Positions 54,651-63,205 of a DNA stretch of 64,000 nucleotides are shown piece by piece. Under the pieces are notes generated by a model. The model ran no database searches and was not told the origin of the DNA. It saw nothing but the letters and a program-made list of their open reading frames with translations. The first letter of the stretch is position 1. The number at the start of each line of letters is the position of its first letter. Source of the stretch: Rugalucina vietnamica. Taxonomy: Eukaryota > Mollusca > Bivalvia > Lucinida > Lucinidae. The position numbers and the translations under genes were made by a program. The stretch covers positions 61,001,817 through 61,065,816 of the forward strand of contig OZ024872.1 in NCBI GenBank assembly GCA_964017185.1, in the 5' to 3' direction.

Positions 54651-55529
54651 TAGATAGATAGATAGATAGAAAGATAGATAGATAGATAGATAGATTACTG
54701 GCGATTAGCGTGCTTAATGATTCGTTACTGCTCCGATTAATGAACCGTAACTGCTCAATGATTTTCTCTAAATTAGATTCTTCATCTGGCACGTGCATGA
54801 TGACTATTAAGGTATGAAAGAGCATGTAACAAAAAGAAAGAAGATAAAACAAAATAAGAACTTACCTCTTGGAAATATCCATATCATCTTCTCTTCTTTT
54901 AAAAAATATGTCACTCTTGATGTGAGTGATTTTTGACAGTTGCTGGCACTATTTGATTTTAAACGCTTGTGTTCACAAAGCTGTGGCACTTGATTAGTGC
55001 CAAGCCGGGTGCCAAGCTTGTGAAACCATTAATTAATTAAAATTATATTGGCTTATATCTGTTAAAATCAAATTTAAGAAAACTTACTTTGAAAAAAGGA
55101 ATAAATAAAAAATAAAATTTAAAATTGTGTTTCTTTTTGCTAATTTCAATATGAATTAACTGTGACATGTACATCGTAAAACAACGAAATGGTCTGGTGA
55201 TTTTAACTTTAGAATCATTAATACTGATTTTTTATGTTCTAATTCAAAAACGTGTTTTGTAAGCCATGTTTGGAACCATGTTTATATCAAAATTTATCTA
55301 CAATAAGTTGAGTAAAAACATTCCATTTAGGGCAATGGTAATAATTTATGGGCCGAAATGGATATGGGCCGAAATGGTTATGGGCCGATATTGTCATGGG
55401 CCGAAATGGTTATGGGCCGAAATGACCAGTTACCTTTTTGATCGATCACTGGTCCCTTTACGCTAACCCAACATCTGTGAATACAAACAAACAAAAAAGT
55501 CACACCTTGTTATTTTCTGTATCCGCCAT
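46346..55529 (-). CDS. COX20: COX20-like cytochrome c oxidase assembly factor, five exons
   Basis: Mitochondrial inner-membrane chaperone that stabilises new COX2 during cytochrome c oxidase assembly. Exons: 55529-55506, 49707-49642, 48151-48043, 47665-47602, 46565-46346, with phases 0, 0, 1, 2 and canonical splice sites. The product is 160 residues (human about 118). Family marks are RRVESSPC (compare NTPC in human), a first helix FKNAIFIGIGAGLLSFLL, a second helix MYSWGAFFVSQYPLWF, then WFYCNYGER and KILLEGT, which parallel human WFHCRYNYA and KILYEGT. The extra length is a hydrophilic C-terminus. The 3' UTR and three introns hold MITE-1, SINE and foldback elements. No lesion is visible, so it should be functional. 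Confidence 0.85.
46650..46883. mobile_element. MITE-1 copy 15 (ATTT TSD)
   Basis: GAG..GGCTC ends, ATTT duplications. COX20 intron 4, about 84 nt upstream of exon 5. Confidence 0.9.
47265..47490 (-). mobile_element. MITE-2 copy, partial
   Basis: Contains 'ACACCTTTTTTATATAGTAAAACTGG' and 'TATTGCATGGGCAGCTTTCCGCAAT'. The central palindrome is lost. COX20 intron 4. Confidence 0.6.
47602..47665 (-). CDS. COX20: COX20 exon 4: second helix
   Basis: 64 nt, NPARSAMYSWGAFFVSQYPL, phases 1 in and 2 out. Acceptor CTATTTATTCCAG, donor GTAAGG. Confidence 0.85.
48043..48151 (-). CDS. COX20: COX20 exon 3: SPC motif and first helix
   Basis: 109 nt, HGIFFRRVESSPC and the first membrane helix. Acceptor CATGTTTTTCAG, donor GTAAGA. 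Confidence 0.85.
48197..49321. repeat. Repeat element with four 165-bp units and GTATACCCCCGGC ends
   Basis: The left end GTATACCCCCGGC mirrors the right end GCCGGGGGTATAA. Inside, 'CTAGATTTTGACCT(C/G)(T/C)AGCCCCACCC' recurs near 48543, 48699, 48868 and 49030. It nearly fills COX20 intron 2, starting about 45 nt upstream of exon 3. Confidence 0.8.
49642..49707 (-). CDS. COX20: COX20 exon 2
   Basis: 22 codons, TEDVPPIPTSPLDMPDLLEE to K, phase 0-0. Acceptor GTATTTTCAG, donor GTTTGT. A MITE-1 copy ends 23 nt upstream. Confidence 0.75.
49731..49950. mobile_element. MITE-1 copy 16, beside the COX20 exon 2 acceptor
   Basis: Perfect AATT duplications at 49727-49730 and 49951-49954. In the COX20 sense the element is followed by AATTATTGTACGGGTATTTTCAG and the exon. 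Confidence 0.9.
50160..50440 (+). mobile_element. MITE-2, best-preserved copy
   Basis: Ends ATTACGAAAACTTACCCATGCAAT and the inverse of ATCAGGATAACATGCCCGTGCAAT. The central palindrome GTTAGAACCGCCTCGCC/GGCAGTTCTAAC sits in arms ATAGATTGTGGGTAC / GTACCCACAATCTAT. It also has TGCTATATAAAAGTGGGGTTT. Confidence 0.85.
50450..51180. other. COX20 intron 1: nothing firm
   Basis: Contains one GATCGATCACTGGTCC motif at 50963 like those at the ends of the 53678-55465 element. Otherwise unremarkable. Confidence 0.4.
51362..51482 (-). mobile_element. tRNA-derived SINE
   Basis: On the - strand GGCACAGGGGTAGAGTGTCGGACTCC is an A-box region and GGTTCGATCCTC a B box, followed by 'GCCTTGAGCAAGTCAC', a usual SINE body. 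Confidence 0.8.
51553..51856. mobile_element. MITE-3 copy, carrying part of a SINE
   Basis: CACAGGGGCCTGCATCGTAA and TTACGATACACC..GTCCCTGTG ends. The interior contains a second SINE piece (51593-51684) and AAGGTTTTAGGGGGAT / ATCCCCCTAAAACC arms. Confidence 0.7.
51593..51684 (-). mobile_element. tRNA-derived SINE, second truncated copy
   Basis: Same body and B box as 51362-51482 (TCGATCCTCAGCCGGGTC inverse). The flanking ACTATTGTTTAACCTATTGTTAAACCCAGGAAGC is also duplicated, so a 100-200-bp block was copied. Confidence 0.7.
52140..52300 (+). repeat. Inverted-repeat arm with conserved reading frame (pairs with 53265-53425)
   Basis: The frame YRRDREGLRFKQTQKVFKY, YPQNRLL matches the - strand frame of 53265-53425, which reads YQHVRESLRFKLAQKAFKY, YPQKRLL. 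Conservation is at protein level. Confidence 0.65.
52400..53230 (+). mobile_element. Truncated LINE between the inverted arms
   Basis: Bounded by the two inverted arms; holds only the 3' part of a non-LTR retrotransposon. Confidence 0.7.
52430..53212 (+). CDS. Non-LTR reverse transcriptase, C-terminal fragment
   Basis: About 260 residues in the thumb and C-terminal region of a CR1/Jockey-type RT. LQNDLKSLEEWASLWGMRFN, NPYIGVILSEDLKW, NKICNKANSTLGFIRRNL, YISLVRSVLDYSSTVWDP, IENIQRKAARFV and SFIPRTIIDWNNLP are in the usual order. The catalytic palm is missing through 5' truncation. The frame is open to a stop at 53210-53212. Confidence 0.85.
   Translation, partial: RIQSHPVSTSGHLQNDLKSLEEWASLWGMRFNATKCYLMSIHRSQKPLTYMYTLDNHILERVSNNPYIGVILSEDLKWATHINKICNKANSTLGFIRRNLKNCDKSFKETAYISLVRSVLDYSSTVWDPHLNKDINRIENIQRKAARFVKSDYKQTSSVTSMMDKLGWKPLHERRREQRLTLLFKIVNDLVAIPADQHIRYNNRTSRNRHSKQLKVESANSDIYKNSFIPRTIIDWNNLPQSAIDCDTVESSKEQSRVIK
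53265..53425 (-). repeat. Inverted-repeat arm with conserved reading frame (pairs with 52140-52300)
   Basis: See the partner arm. The - strand frame continues to LRNLQESYIYQH, similar in style to the ends of RT proteins, so the arms may be a 3' piece of another LINE copy. Confidence 0.65.
54458..55434. mobile_element. Element with CATTTCGGCCCATAAC tandem-repeat ends (8-bp TSD)
   Basis: 977 bp flanked by perfect TTTTTGAT duplications (54450-54457 and 55435-55442). Each end is an array of about five 16-bp units, CCATTTCGGCCCATAA and inverse, preceded by GGT..C.GGTCATTTCGG. The interior is AT-rich with a GATA microsatellite and no ORF of note. 8-bp duplications fit hAT, P or Mutator-like superfamilies; not resolved. 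Confidence 0.85.
54605..54694. repeat. (GATA)n/(GACA)n microsatellite
   Basis: About 22 tetranucleotides inside the 54458-55434 element. Confidence 0.95.
55506..55529 (-). CDS. COX20: COX20 exon 1 (MADTENNK)
   Basis: Eight codons from ATG in GGCGG context to the donor GTGTGA, phase 0. Chosen because it joins in frame to exon 2 and lies at the edge of GC-richer promoter-like DNA. Confidence 0.7.
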
Positions 55530-55680
55530 TTAGATAACGAACTATGTAACCCTACAGTAAAGGCTGTTCAGCAAAGATCAAAGACCAATTTCAAGTCTAT
55601 CGCATGAAACAATGAAAATCAGTTGGAGGTGACACTGATCGATTTGTTACATCACATTCAAGACGCGCCAAATTTTTAAA

Positions 55681-55692
55681 CCGGAACCGGAA
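55681..55692 (+). promoter_or_regulatory. Tandem ETS-type sites upstream of COX20
   Basis: CCGGAACCGGAAC about 150 bp upstream of the COX20 ATG. ETS/GABP sites are usual in promoters of nuclear genes for respiration. Inferred by motif only. Confidence 0.4.
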
Positions 55693-55756
55693 CTTGAGCG
55701 GTGTCGACTTACTTTTTTTCTTTCGGTTGGGTTTGAAAGCCTCAAGTTCATGTGGT

Positions 55757-56422
55757 GGAATCCGGGTCAACTCGGCCTTGGGTCAAGTCGGCCCGGGTCA
55801 GCTCGGCCGGGTCAACTCGGCCGGGTCAGGTCGGCCTTATATTTAAGAATATATAGTTATGGTTAATAAAGCAAGTGGAGCAGATATGAGGCAATGCTTG
55901 TATATAATTATCATTTAAACCAGTTATTTTCGTCCGTCTCTTCCATAATATGCATGAGAATTAAAATATGTTAATAATCATACCAATATACATTTATGCC
56001 TACCGCTGCAATCGGGTGTAACCAAAAAGTAACCATACTTTATTTAATTGCGGTACTGTTTTAGGTGTGAACACTTTACTATAATACACAGATAAGTCAA
56101 TGCCTCAAATTAAGACTGATTAACTTGCATGCTCGTCACCCTATATAGACAGTTTACACCCTATGGACCTTTTGCCTGCTCAATAAGGAGATTGTTGATC
56201 TGTTTGTAATACTGAAAAATAACGTCATCCTATATTTTCTGTGTACGTATCCGGAATATATAAACCTAAAAATCATTATTCATATCTAAAAGCATCATGC
56301 ACTTATAAAAAAAAACCCTCCTGTGATAGGGAAAATAAGAGGCCGAGTTGACCCGGCCGAGTTGACCCGAGGCCGAGTTGACTCACGGGCCGAGTTGGTA
56401 TCAGGCCGAGTTGACCCGCTTC
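55757..56422. mobile_element. Element with GGGTCAACTCGGCC tandem-repeat ends (8-bp TSD)
   Basis: 666 bp with CATGTGGT duplications at 55749-55756 and 56423-56430. Ends are arrays of GGTCAACTCGGCC(G/TTG) units, inverted at the right. The architecture matches 54458-55434 but the repeat word is different. Interior AT-rich, no coding. Confidence 0.85.
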
Positions 56423-57779
56423 CATGTGGTACAGCAAAAACATGTAACTACCATCCATCCCATGAAATCAAATATATTGCTTCTGCAACAACACAAGTCA
56501 GTGACAAAAAAGACATTCTTACATAACCTAAATGGTAAAGAGACATTCAGTTAAGTTCTACAAAACCACACCCGGGACTGTTTAGATCAGAAATGAGTGA
56601 AAATTTAGTGAATATCTAAGCTAGCTCGAATCTAACCAGAAGGACAATTTATTCGTTGATAAACACTAGGGTTCACGGATCTAATGGTTTAAACCCTAAG
56701 TGTCAAATAAAATCTACTAGTCCTATACATGTACGTACTTACAAGACTATGCTATTTTGTCTAAAAGTGTTACCATTAAAGGTTGCTCAAATTAGCATCT
56801 TATCTACGTGTCAAATCAGCAATCTCAAAAGATTCTAGTCACTACCTACACGAACTGTAACCAGTGGTGTGTATTTACTCCTGGGTGCACTACCAGTTAA
56901 AGCAGAATTTCATAAACGTCACCTGAGCTTGTTGTTCAGTGTATTGTCATCTGCAAATTCAACTATTAAAGACTTGTCAACTAGACAGACATCTAAAATT
57001 TTGACAATGAACAAAGTTTACTATGCAAAGTGCAACAAATGCTAGACTTGTATCAGTTATCACATATTCGCGATCTAAGAGTTATAGTCCGGCACAAAAT
57101 CACTTTGACCTGGAATTGTGGTAGAAAGTCTTTACAGATTCTTGTAGGTTAGACATTGCCATTAAATATTCTGGATGATGACAGCAGGTCATCATTGAGC
57201 ATTTTGAGAAATTCAAGATGGCGTCCAAGATGTTAGTAAATAATGAAAATACATGTACATGTCACTAGTATACAAGGTGCCATTTAAAATGAATAAAGAT
57301 GCTAAATTTCCTCACAACTTTGTAGGTATTATTATATTTGACAAAGACAGTGTTTCCTAATTTAAGGAATAATTACATCCAAGATGGCCGCCAAAATAAG
57401 ATTTCTTGAAGAATTCAAATGCATGTATAATATATACATATTTGAGTTTCTTATGCTTACACGTGTACATATTTTGACCATTTAGGCATGAAAGTAACCT
57501 ATTAAGTTTTGTTTTCTTTATACATTCATACATATAAGACCTTTCCAATAGAGAATACAACTTCTGGCACCCTGTTAGCATTGAACAATTTGAGAAAATC
57601 AAGATGGCATCTGAAAATAATTCCATGCACTGTTTTGTAGTTTGTCTCTAACAGACTGAAAAATGTTATTTTATCCCACTATTTACTTCATATTGACATA
57701 TCTAACATAAGTTCCCTTTTCCGGGCTTGAGTACAATATGAAATCCAAAACGGCTGTCAGAACATTTGAATACTATAAA

Positions 57780-59551
57780 CAGACCTGTTATCGATTACTT
57801 TCAAAGTTAATCACTAACGATTACAATTACTTTCAATCTTACGATTAACGATTACGATTAAAAATAACTTTTTTCACAATGTAATCGATTACAATTACAA
57901 TTGATTTGCAAAAGTAATCGAATAATCAATCTAACAACTAATGGAGTAGATGAAGGTATGTGATTAATATAGGTCAAGGTCATTTCTTGACCTTGGCCAG
58001 TCTGTTGTCCATACACACTTTTCAAAGATCTTCTCTGAAACTGCTTGGCCAATCAAAGTGAAATTTTATGTGGAGCATCCATGGTTAGGGGAGACGAAAG
58101 TTTCATTGCGAAATCCAGGTCACATGACCAAGATGGCCGCCACACCCATATATGGTAAAAACCCTTCAAAAATCTTCTTCTCCAGAACTGATGGACCGAT
58201 TTCCACGAAACTTGGTATGAAGCATCGGGGACCTCAGTCCATTATAGTTTGATAAAATGATGACCCTTGGATGACCTTGACATATTTTACGGCAAGGTCA
58301 AATTGGAAACATAGGCTTTTACATAGGAAGAACTTAGAAGTGAAAACTATGGATTTTTTTTAAAACTATTGCAGCCCGAGGCCTGAAAAGTGGTAGACGC
58401 AAACAACTAATGGAGTAGATGAAGGTATGTGATTAATATAGGTCAAGGTCATCTCTTGACCTTGGCCAGTCTGTTTTCCATACACACTTTTCAAAGATCT
58501 TCTTCTCTGAAACTGCTAGGCCAATCTAAGCGAAATTTTATGTGGAGCATCCATGGGTAGGGGAGACGAAAGTTTATTAGCGAAATCCAGGTCACATGAC
58601 CAAGATGGCCGCCACGCCCATATATGGTAAAAACCACTCAAAAATCTTCTTCTCCAGAACCTGCAGGCCAATTTTCATGAAACTTGGTATGTAGAATTGG
58701 GAACTCCAGCCCATCTTAGTTTGTTGAAATGATGACCCTATGATGACCTTGACCTATTTTACGGCAAGGTCAATTTTGGAAACATAGGATTTTACATGGG
58801 AAAAGGCGAAAACAAACTGTTGCAGCCTGAGACCTGAAAGTTGCTAGATGCAGACAACTAATGGAGTCAATGAAGGTAAGTAATTACTGAAGGCCAAGGT
58901 CATGTCTTGACCTTGGCCCAAGGTCATTTTAATATCAAAATTAAAATTATGGTTTTCTCAGAAATCACTGGGTTTGGAAACTATTGCAGCCTGAGACCTG
59001 AAACTTTGCATTTGCAGACAACTTATGAAGTCAATAAAGGTGTGTGAGTATTCAAGGTCAAGGTCATTTCATTATGACTTAATACTCCAAGATCAGGCTT
59101 CAGGTGAGCGTTCTCAGGACCAATGGTCCTCTGGTTTTTGTTTTGTTTTTTTTCACATTTGGAGTCAAGTGAAAAAAATAATGGCATTCTGCAAGTCTGA
59201 TCTGTTAGTTTATCAGAATTCCCATTTGATATATAAAAAATTCTTGACAATCACAGAATTCTTGTTGTGAACATAATCTTAGACATTAATTTAATTATTT
59301 ACTTTCTTTCTGTTACTCTCTTTTTTTTCAGAAAAAAATTTTTCAGCACATCTTAGAATGGTGTCTAGGATGTAATCAAAATTTATTCATAAATTCAATC
59401 ACGATTACAGGCATTTTTGAAAAGTATTCGAATAAGAATAAGATTAATTTTAATCGCAAAAAATCTATGATTACAGAATAATTTTTGATTGAAAAAAATT
59501 TCAATAGAATAAAAGTAATCATGATTAACGATTAAGATTAACCCAGGTCTG
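57780..59551. mobile_element. hAT-type transposon (ACTATAAA TSD), non-autonomous
   Basis: CAGACCTGTTA and TAACCCAGGTCTG ends, 8-bp duplications ACTATAAA at 57772-57779 and 59552-59559. Subterminal zones are rich in CGATTAC/TAATCG. The middle is occupied by S1-type satellite units. No transposase. The uninterrupted site exists at 60620-60640. Confidence 0.9.
57940..59140 (+). repeat. S1-type satellite units inside the hAT element
   Basis: Units starting near 57945, 58385 and 58848 share GGTCAAGGTCAT..CTTGACCTTGGCC, 'GGTCACATGACCAAGATGGCCGCCAC' and 'CTGATGGACCGATTTCC'. The last ends in AGGTGAGCGTTCTCAGGACCAATGGTCCTCTGGTTT. Confidence 0.85.
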
Positions 59552-60036
59552 ACTATAAACATCTTCCTAATAGTTGATACGGGCAAAAAAATGTGTAAAA
59601 AATGTAAAAATGTATTTCAGTTGAAAAGATTAATATAAACGCACTGATAAGCAGACAGATAATATCCTTGTGTACTAGATAGTCACTTTTGTACTTCATG
59701 ACACACCAAAAGGAATTTCGATTGTTGCGGATGACACTGATGTACATTTTGCTCCTTTAAAGCTCAATACCTCACAATTCCTGGTATCGTTTGAAGCAAG
59801 AACTGCCATAGACATAAAGATGTCAAGTAAATGTACCGTGTACATGCATACTACAAACTGACTAAACTGGTCAAAATAAATTAAATTGCCTAAGTTTAAC
59901 TTTTTATTTCAAAATTTCAATGAAATGTTAAGAGATGTTACGGAAGATTAAAAATGCTTATTAATAAAAATTAAAAGTCAGATCCTTTAAGAGCAGTGAA
60001 CATATTAATGAGAAAAGCATGGGTCATACCGCGTCA

Positions 60037-61160
60037 CACGAACTGTAACCAGTGGTGTATTTTACTCCTGGTTGCACTACAAGTTAAAGCAGAATTTCAT
60101 AAACGTCACCTGAGCTTGTTGTTCAGTGTATTGTCATCTAAAAATTCAACTATCAAAGACTTGTCAACTAGACAGACAGCTAAAATTTTGACAATGAACA
60201 AAGTTTCCTCAGCAAAGTGCAACACTGGAAATGCTAGACTTGTATCAGTTATCACATATTCGCGATCTAAGAGTTATAGTCCGGCACAAAATCACTTTGA
60301 CCTGGAATTGTGGTATATAGTCTTTACAGATTCTTGTAGGTTAGACATTGCCATTGAATATTTTGGATGATGACAGCCTGTCATCATTGAGCATTTTGAG
60401 GAATTCAAGATGGCGTCCAAGATGTTAGTAAATAATGAAAATACATTAGTATTAGTATACAAGGTGTCATTTAAAATGAATAATGATGCTAAATTTCCTC
60501 ACAACTTTGTAGGTACCATTATATTTGACAAAATAGTGTTTCCTAATTTAAGGAATAATGACACCCAAGATGGCCGCCAAAATAAGATTTATTTTGACAT
60601 ATTTTTCAGACGACTGTCAGAACATTTGAATACTATAAACATCTTCCTAATAGTTGATGCAGGCAAAAAAAAATGTAAAAAATGTAAAAATGTATTTCAG
60701 TTGAAAAGATGGATATAAACACACTGATAAGCAGACATATAATAACCTTGTGTACTAGATAGTCACTTTTGTACTTCATGAAACTCCAAAAGGAATTTCG
60801 ATTGTTGCGGATGGCACTGATGTACATTTTGCTCCTTTAAAGCTCAATACCTCACAATTCCTGGTATCGTTTGAAAGCAAGAACTGCCATAGACATAAAG
60901 ATGTCAAGTAAATGTACCGTGTACATGCTTACTACAAATTGACTAAACTGGTCAAATAAAGTTAAGCCCCATGTCAATTTTTCTCCATACGCATAATGTT
61001 AAATTGCCCTATAAGTTTAACTTTTTATTTCAAATTTTCAATGAAATGTAGAGATGTTACGGAAGATTAAAAATGCTTATTAATAAAAATTAAAAGTGAG
61101 ATCCTTTAAGAGCAGTGAACATATTAATGAGAAAAGCATGGGTCATACCGCGGATTCGGC
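60037..61160 (+). repeat. Tandem duplication, copy 2 (no hAT insertion)
   Basis: Continuous version of copy 1. It shares the closing motif GAGAAAAGCATGGGTCATACCGCG. Confidence 0.85.
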
Positions 61161-62630
61161 TACTCAAGCCTCATCCATGTTAACCCTTAAATCCATGTTA
61201 GACGGCAACATCTAAGGCTTGATTACACAAAGGTTAAAGTTGAAATACAGATTGTCTCTCATTATCCGAGAGGGTCCGTATTGTTGCCAATTTTACTAAA
61301 GGAATGATAGGGAATAAAAATTAAACTGAGATCCTTTAAGAGCAGTGAACATATTAATGAGAAAGGGGATGGGCCATACCATGGTTTCGGCTACTTAAGC
61401 CTCTTCAGTGACCCTATAGATTTGGCAACATGGAGCCAAAGATTATGATTGTAATTTACATCTTTCAAAAGGGTAGTCGATACAAAGACTAGTAAAATCC
61501 AAATGGGGTCAAATATTTAAACGTTGGTTAGAAAATGACTCTAAACCGATAATAATTTTCTGATTTCTCAGAATACCCTCGCTGATCTCTAAAGATCAAA
61601 AGGAAAATATAAAGGAATGATAGGGAGCTTTTTGTGACGTCTACTGGAACATGTGTCACTCTATAGAAATCTCACTGAAATGAATCAAAATCAAGCCATC
61701 GTTAGAAGAATAATTCAAGCTTAATTGCTAAAAATTGTATGTAAAAACGTTCATTTAGTCAACAAAAAGTATGACAAAACACTTTTCAAGGTTTTTGCAC
61801 GAAGTCTATGGAAATATTTCAGCTGGGGCTTAACTTATTTTCACCAGTTTTTGTGGCCAGTAAATATTTGTGCTTTGTGGCCAGTAAATATTCACCAACG
61901 GTCTTATTGACCTTAGTGCACACATGGCTGATGTATGTATTCCATATTAAATCTAATGTTAGTTACACTCGATGAATAAAACATGTTGCCAGACAGATGG
62001 AAAACATTGAAAAGCCAAGCAATGGCACTGATAGGATGTGCATCGCGCCCATGACACAGGTTAAAGTAAGCAATGATCAAGAAATTGTGCAAAAAGAAAT
62101 TCCCACTCCAAAAACCCGAGGTGGTAAAAAACTAAAGTAACAATCAAGTACTTATACTAAAAAACGTAACTATCGTAAGCCGAGTAAGCAGCTATTTTCC
62201 CAAATGGCGGCCACTAAGTTACAAAGAAATAAAATATAATTGTTAGATCCTTTGGAAGCAGTAAAAACATTCAAAGGGAGAAGGTGGGCCATATTGTACA
62301 ATTTCGGGTAATGAACCTTCGTCAGTGACCCTTTACAAAACTGGCAGCGAAAGCCAGACATTCATGATTGCTGCAATTTCTAGAATTTACACAAGTATAG
62401 TCTAAATCAAAGACTAATATTCCAAAAGAGGCCAAATATTCAAACTTCCGTTAAGGAGGTGATTCTTAACATACAATATATTTGAAATACTCCAAATATT
62501 TTTACTGATCTCAAAGGATCAAAAGAAAAATATAATCTGCACTATGGATGATGTACGGGGAGACTTTTTAGGGCCGCCACACTGCACAACACCAGCTGCA
62601 GTAATAGCAAATAAAATATAATTGTTAGAT
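61160..62630. repeat. Diverged repeats with GATCCTTT.AGAGCAGT motif
   Basis: The 'GATCCTTTAAGAGCAGTGAAC..GGGCCATACC' block recurs near 61330 and, more diverged, 62246, followed by 'GAACC(T/A)T.GTCAGTGACCCT'. No coding was recognised. Confidence 0.6.
62085..62225 (-). repeat. Inverse fragment of the Penelope-like 3' tail
   Basis: Inverse of 63050-63190 (GGCCACC..GGGAAAATAGCTGCT, CCACCTCGG.TTTTGGAGTGGGAA). With the direct copy at 62631 it forms a head-to-head arrangement. Confidence 0.75.
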
Positions 62631-63205
62631 CTGTTGCTTGGCCCACCGGGGTCCAACTGGTGTTTTTCTTTTGCTCCGGAGTTAGTAGGTTATTCGGCGC
62701 CCAGGGATCTCCATCGTCGGGCAGCTTACTCAGTCTGTGAGTCCTGGTTTTTGATTCATCAGGATGTTTATCATGATTTATTTGTTTGTTCTTGATGATT
62801 CATTGACTAGTTAGAGATTCACTACGAGGACCAAATAACTAACTAAATGTTATGAACCACCGCGGAAGCTGAGGGTGAGGTTATGGCCATGTAAAACCGG
62901 TTTAAGCCCGCCAGTAACTTTGTGTTACTGATCGTTCCAAGTCGATACTTCTGTGGTGGTTCTTTTTGTTTTGTGTCTTGGTGTATAAAATTTTTTGTGC
63001 TGTTGGCGCCTTATGTATGTTTTCATATTTTTAGTTAAGTTAAGGTAACTGAATGGCCACCTATTGGGAAAATAGCTGCTCATTCGGCTTACGATATGTT
63101 TCATGGTATAAGTACCTGATTGTTAGTTTGGTTTTTTCCCACCTCGGTTTTTGGAGTGGGAATCTTTTTCTGATTGCGCCTTTTCCTGATCTTTGCCTAC
63201 TTGTA
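62631..63205 (+). mobile_element. Penelope-like element, 3' tail only
   Basis: Nearly identical to 14609-15185 (GCTTGGCCCACCGGGGTCCA to CTACTTGTACCTTTTT). The RT is missing, so it is an extreme 5' truncation. Confidence 0.88.

Larger units (their letters stand above)
53678..55465. mobile_element. Foldback element with GATCGATCACTGGTCC terminal repeats
   Basis: Left end TAGCGTAAGGCGACCAGTGATCGATCAGGGACCAGTG and right end inverse TAGCGTAAAGGGACCAGTGATCGATC. The motif occurs twice at the left and at 54252 and 55439 on the right. The 54458-55434 element is inserted in the right end. No convincing target duplication. It ends about 40 nt from COX20 exon 1. Confidence 0.7.
56850..60036 (+). repeat. 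Tandem duplication, copy 1 (interrupted)
   Basis: 'CACGAACTGTAACCAGTGGTG' to 'GGGTCATACCGCG' matches copy 2 at about 90 percent or more by eye, apart from a 340-bp extra block (57405-57745) and the hAT insertion. The paralogous copy is directly adjacent. Confidence 0.85.
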
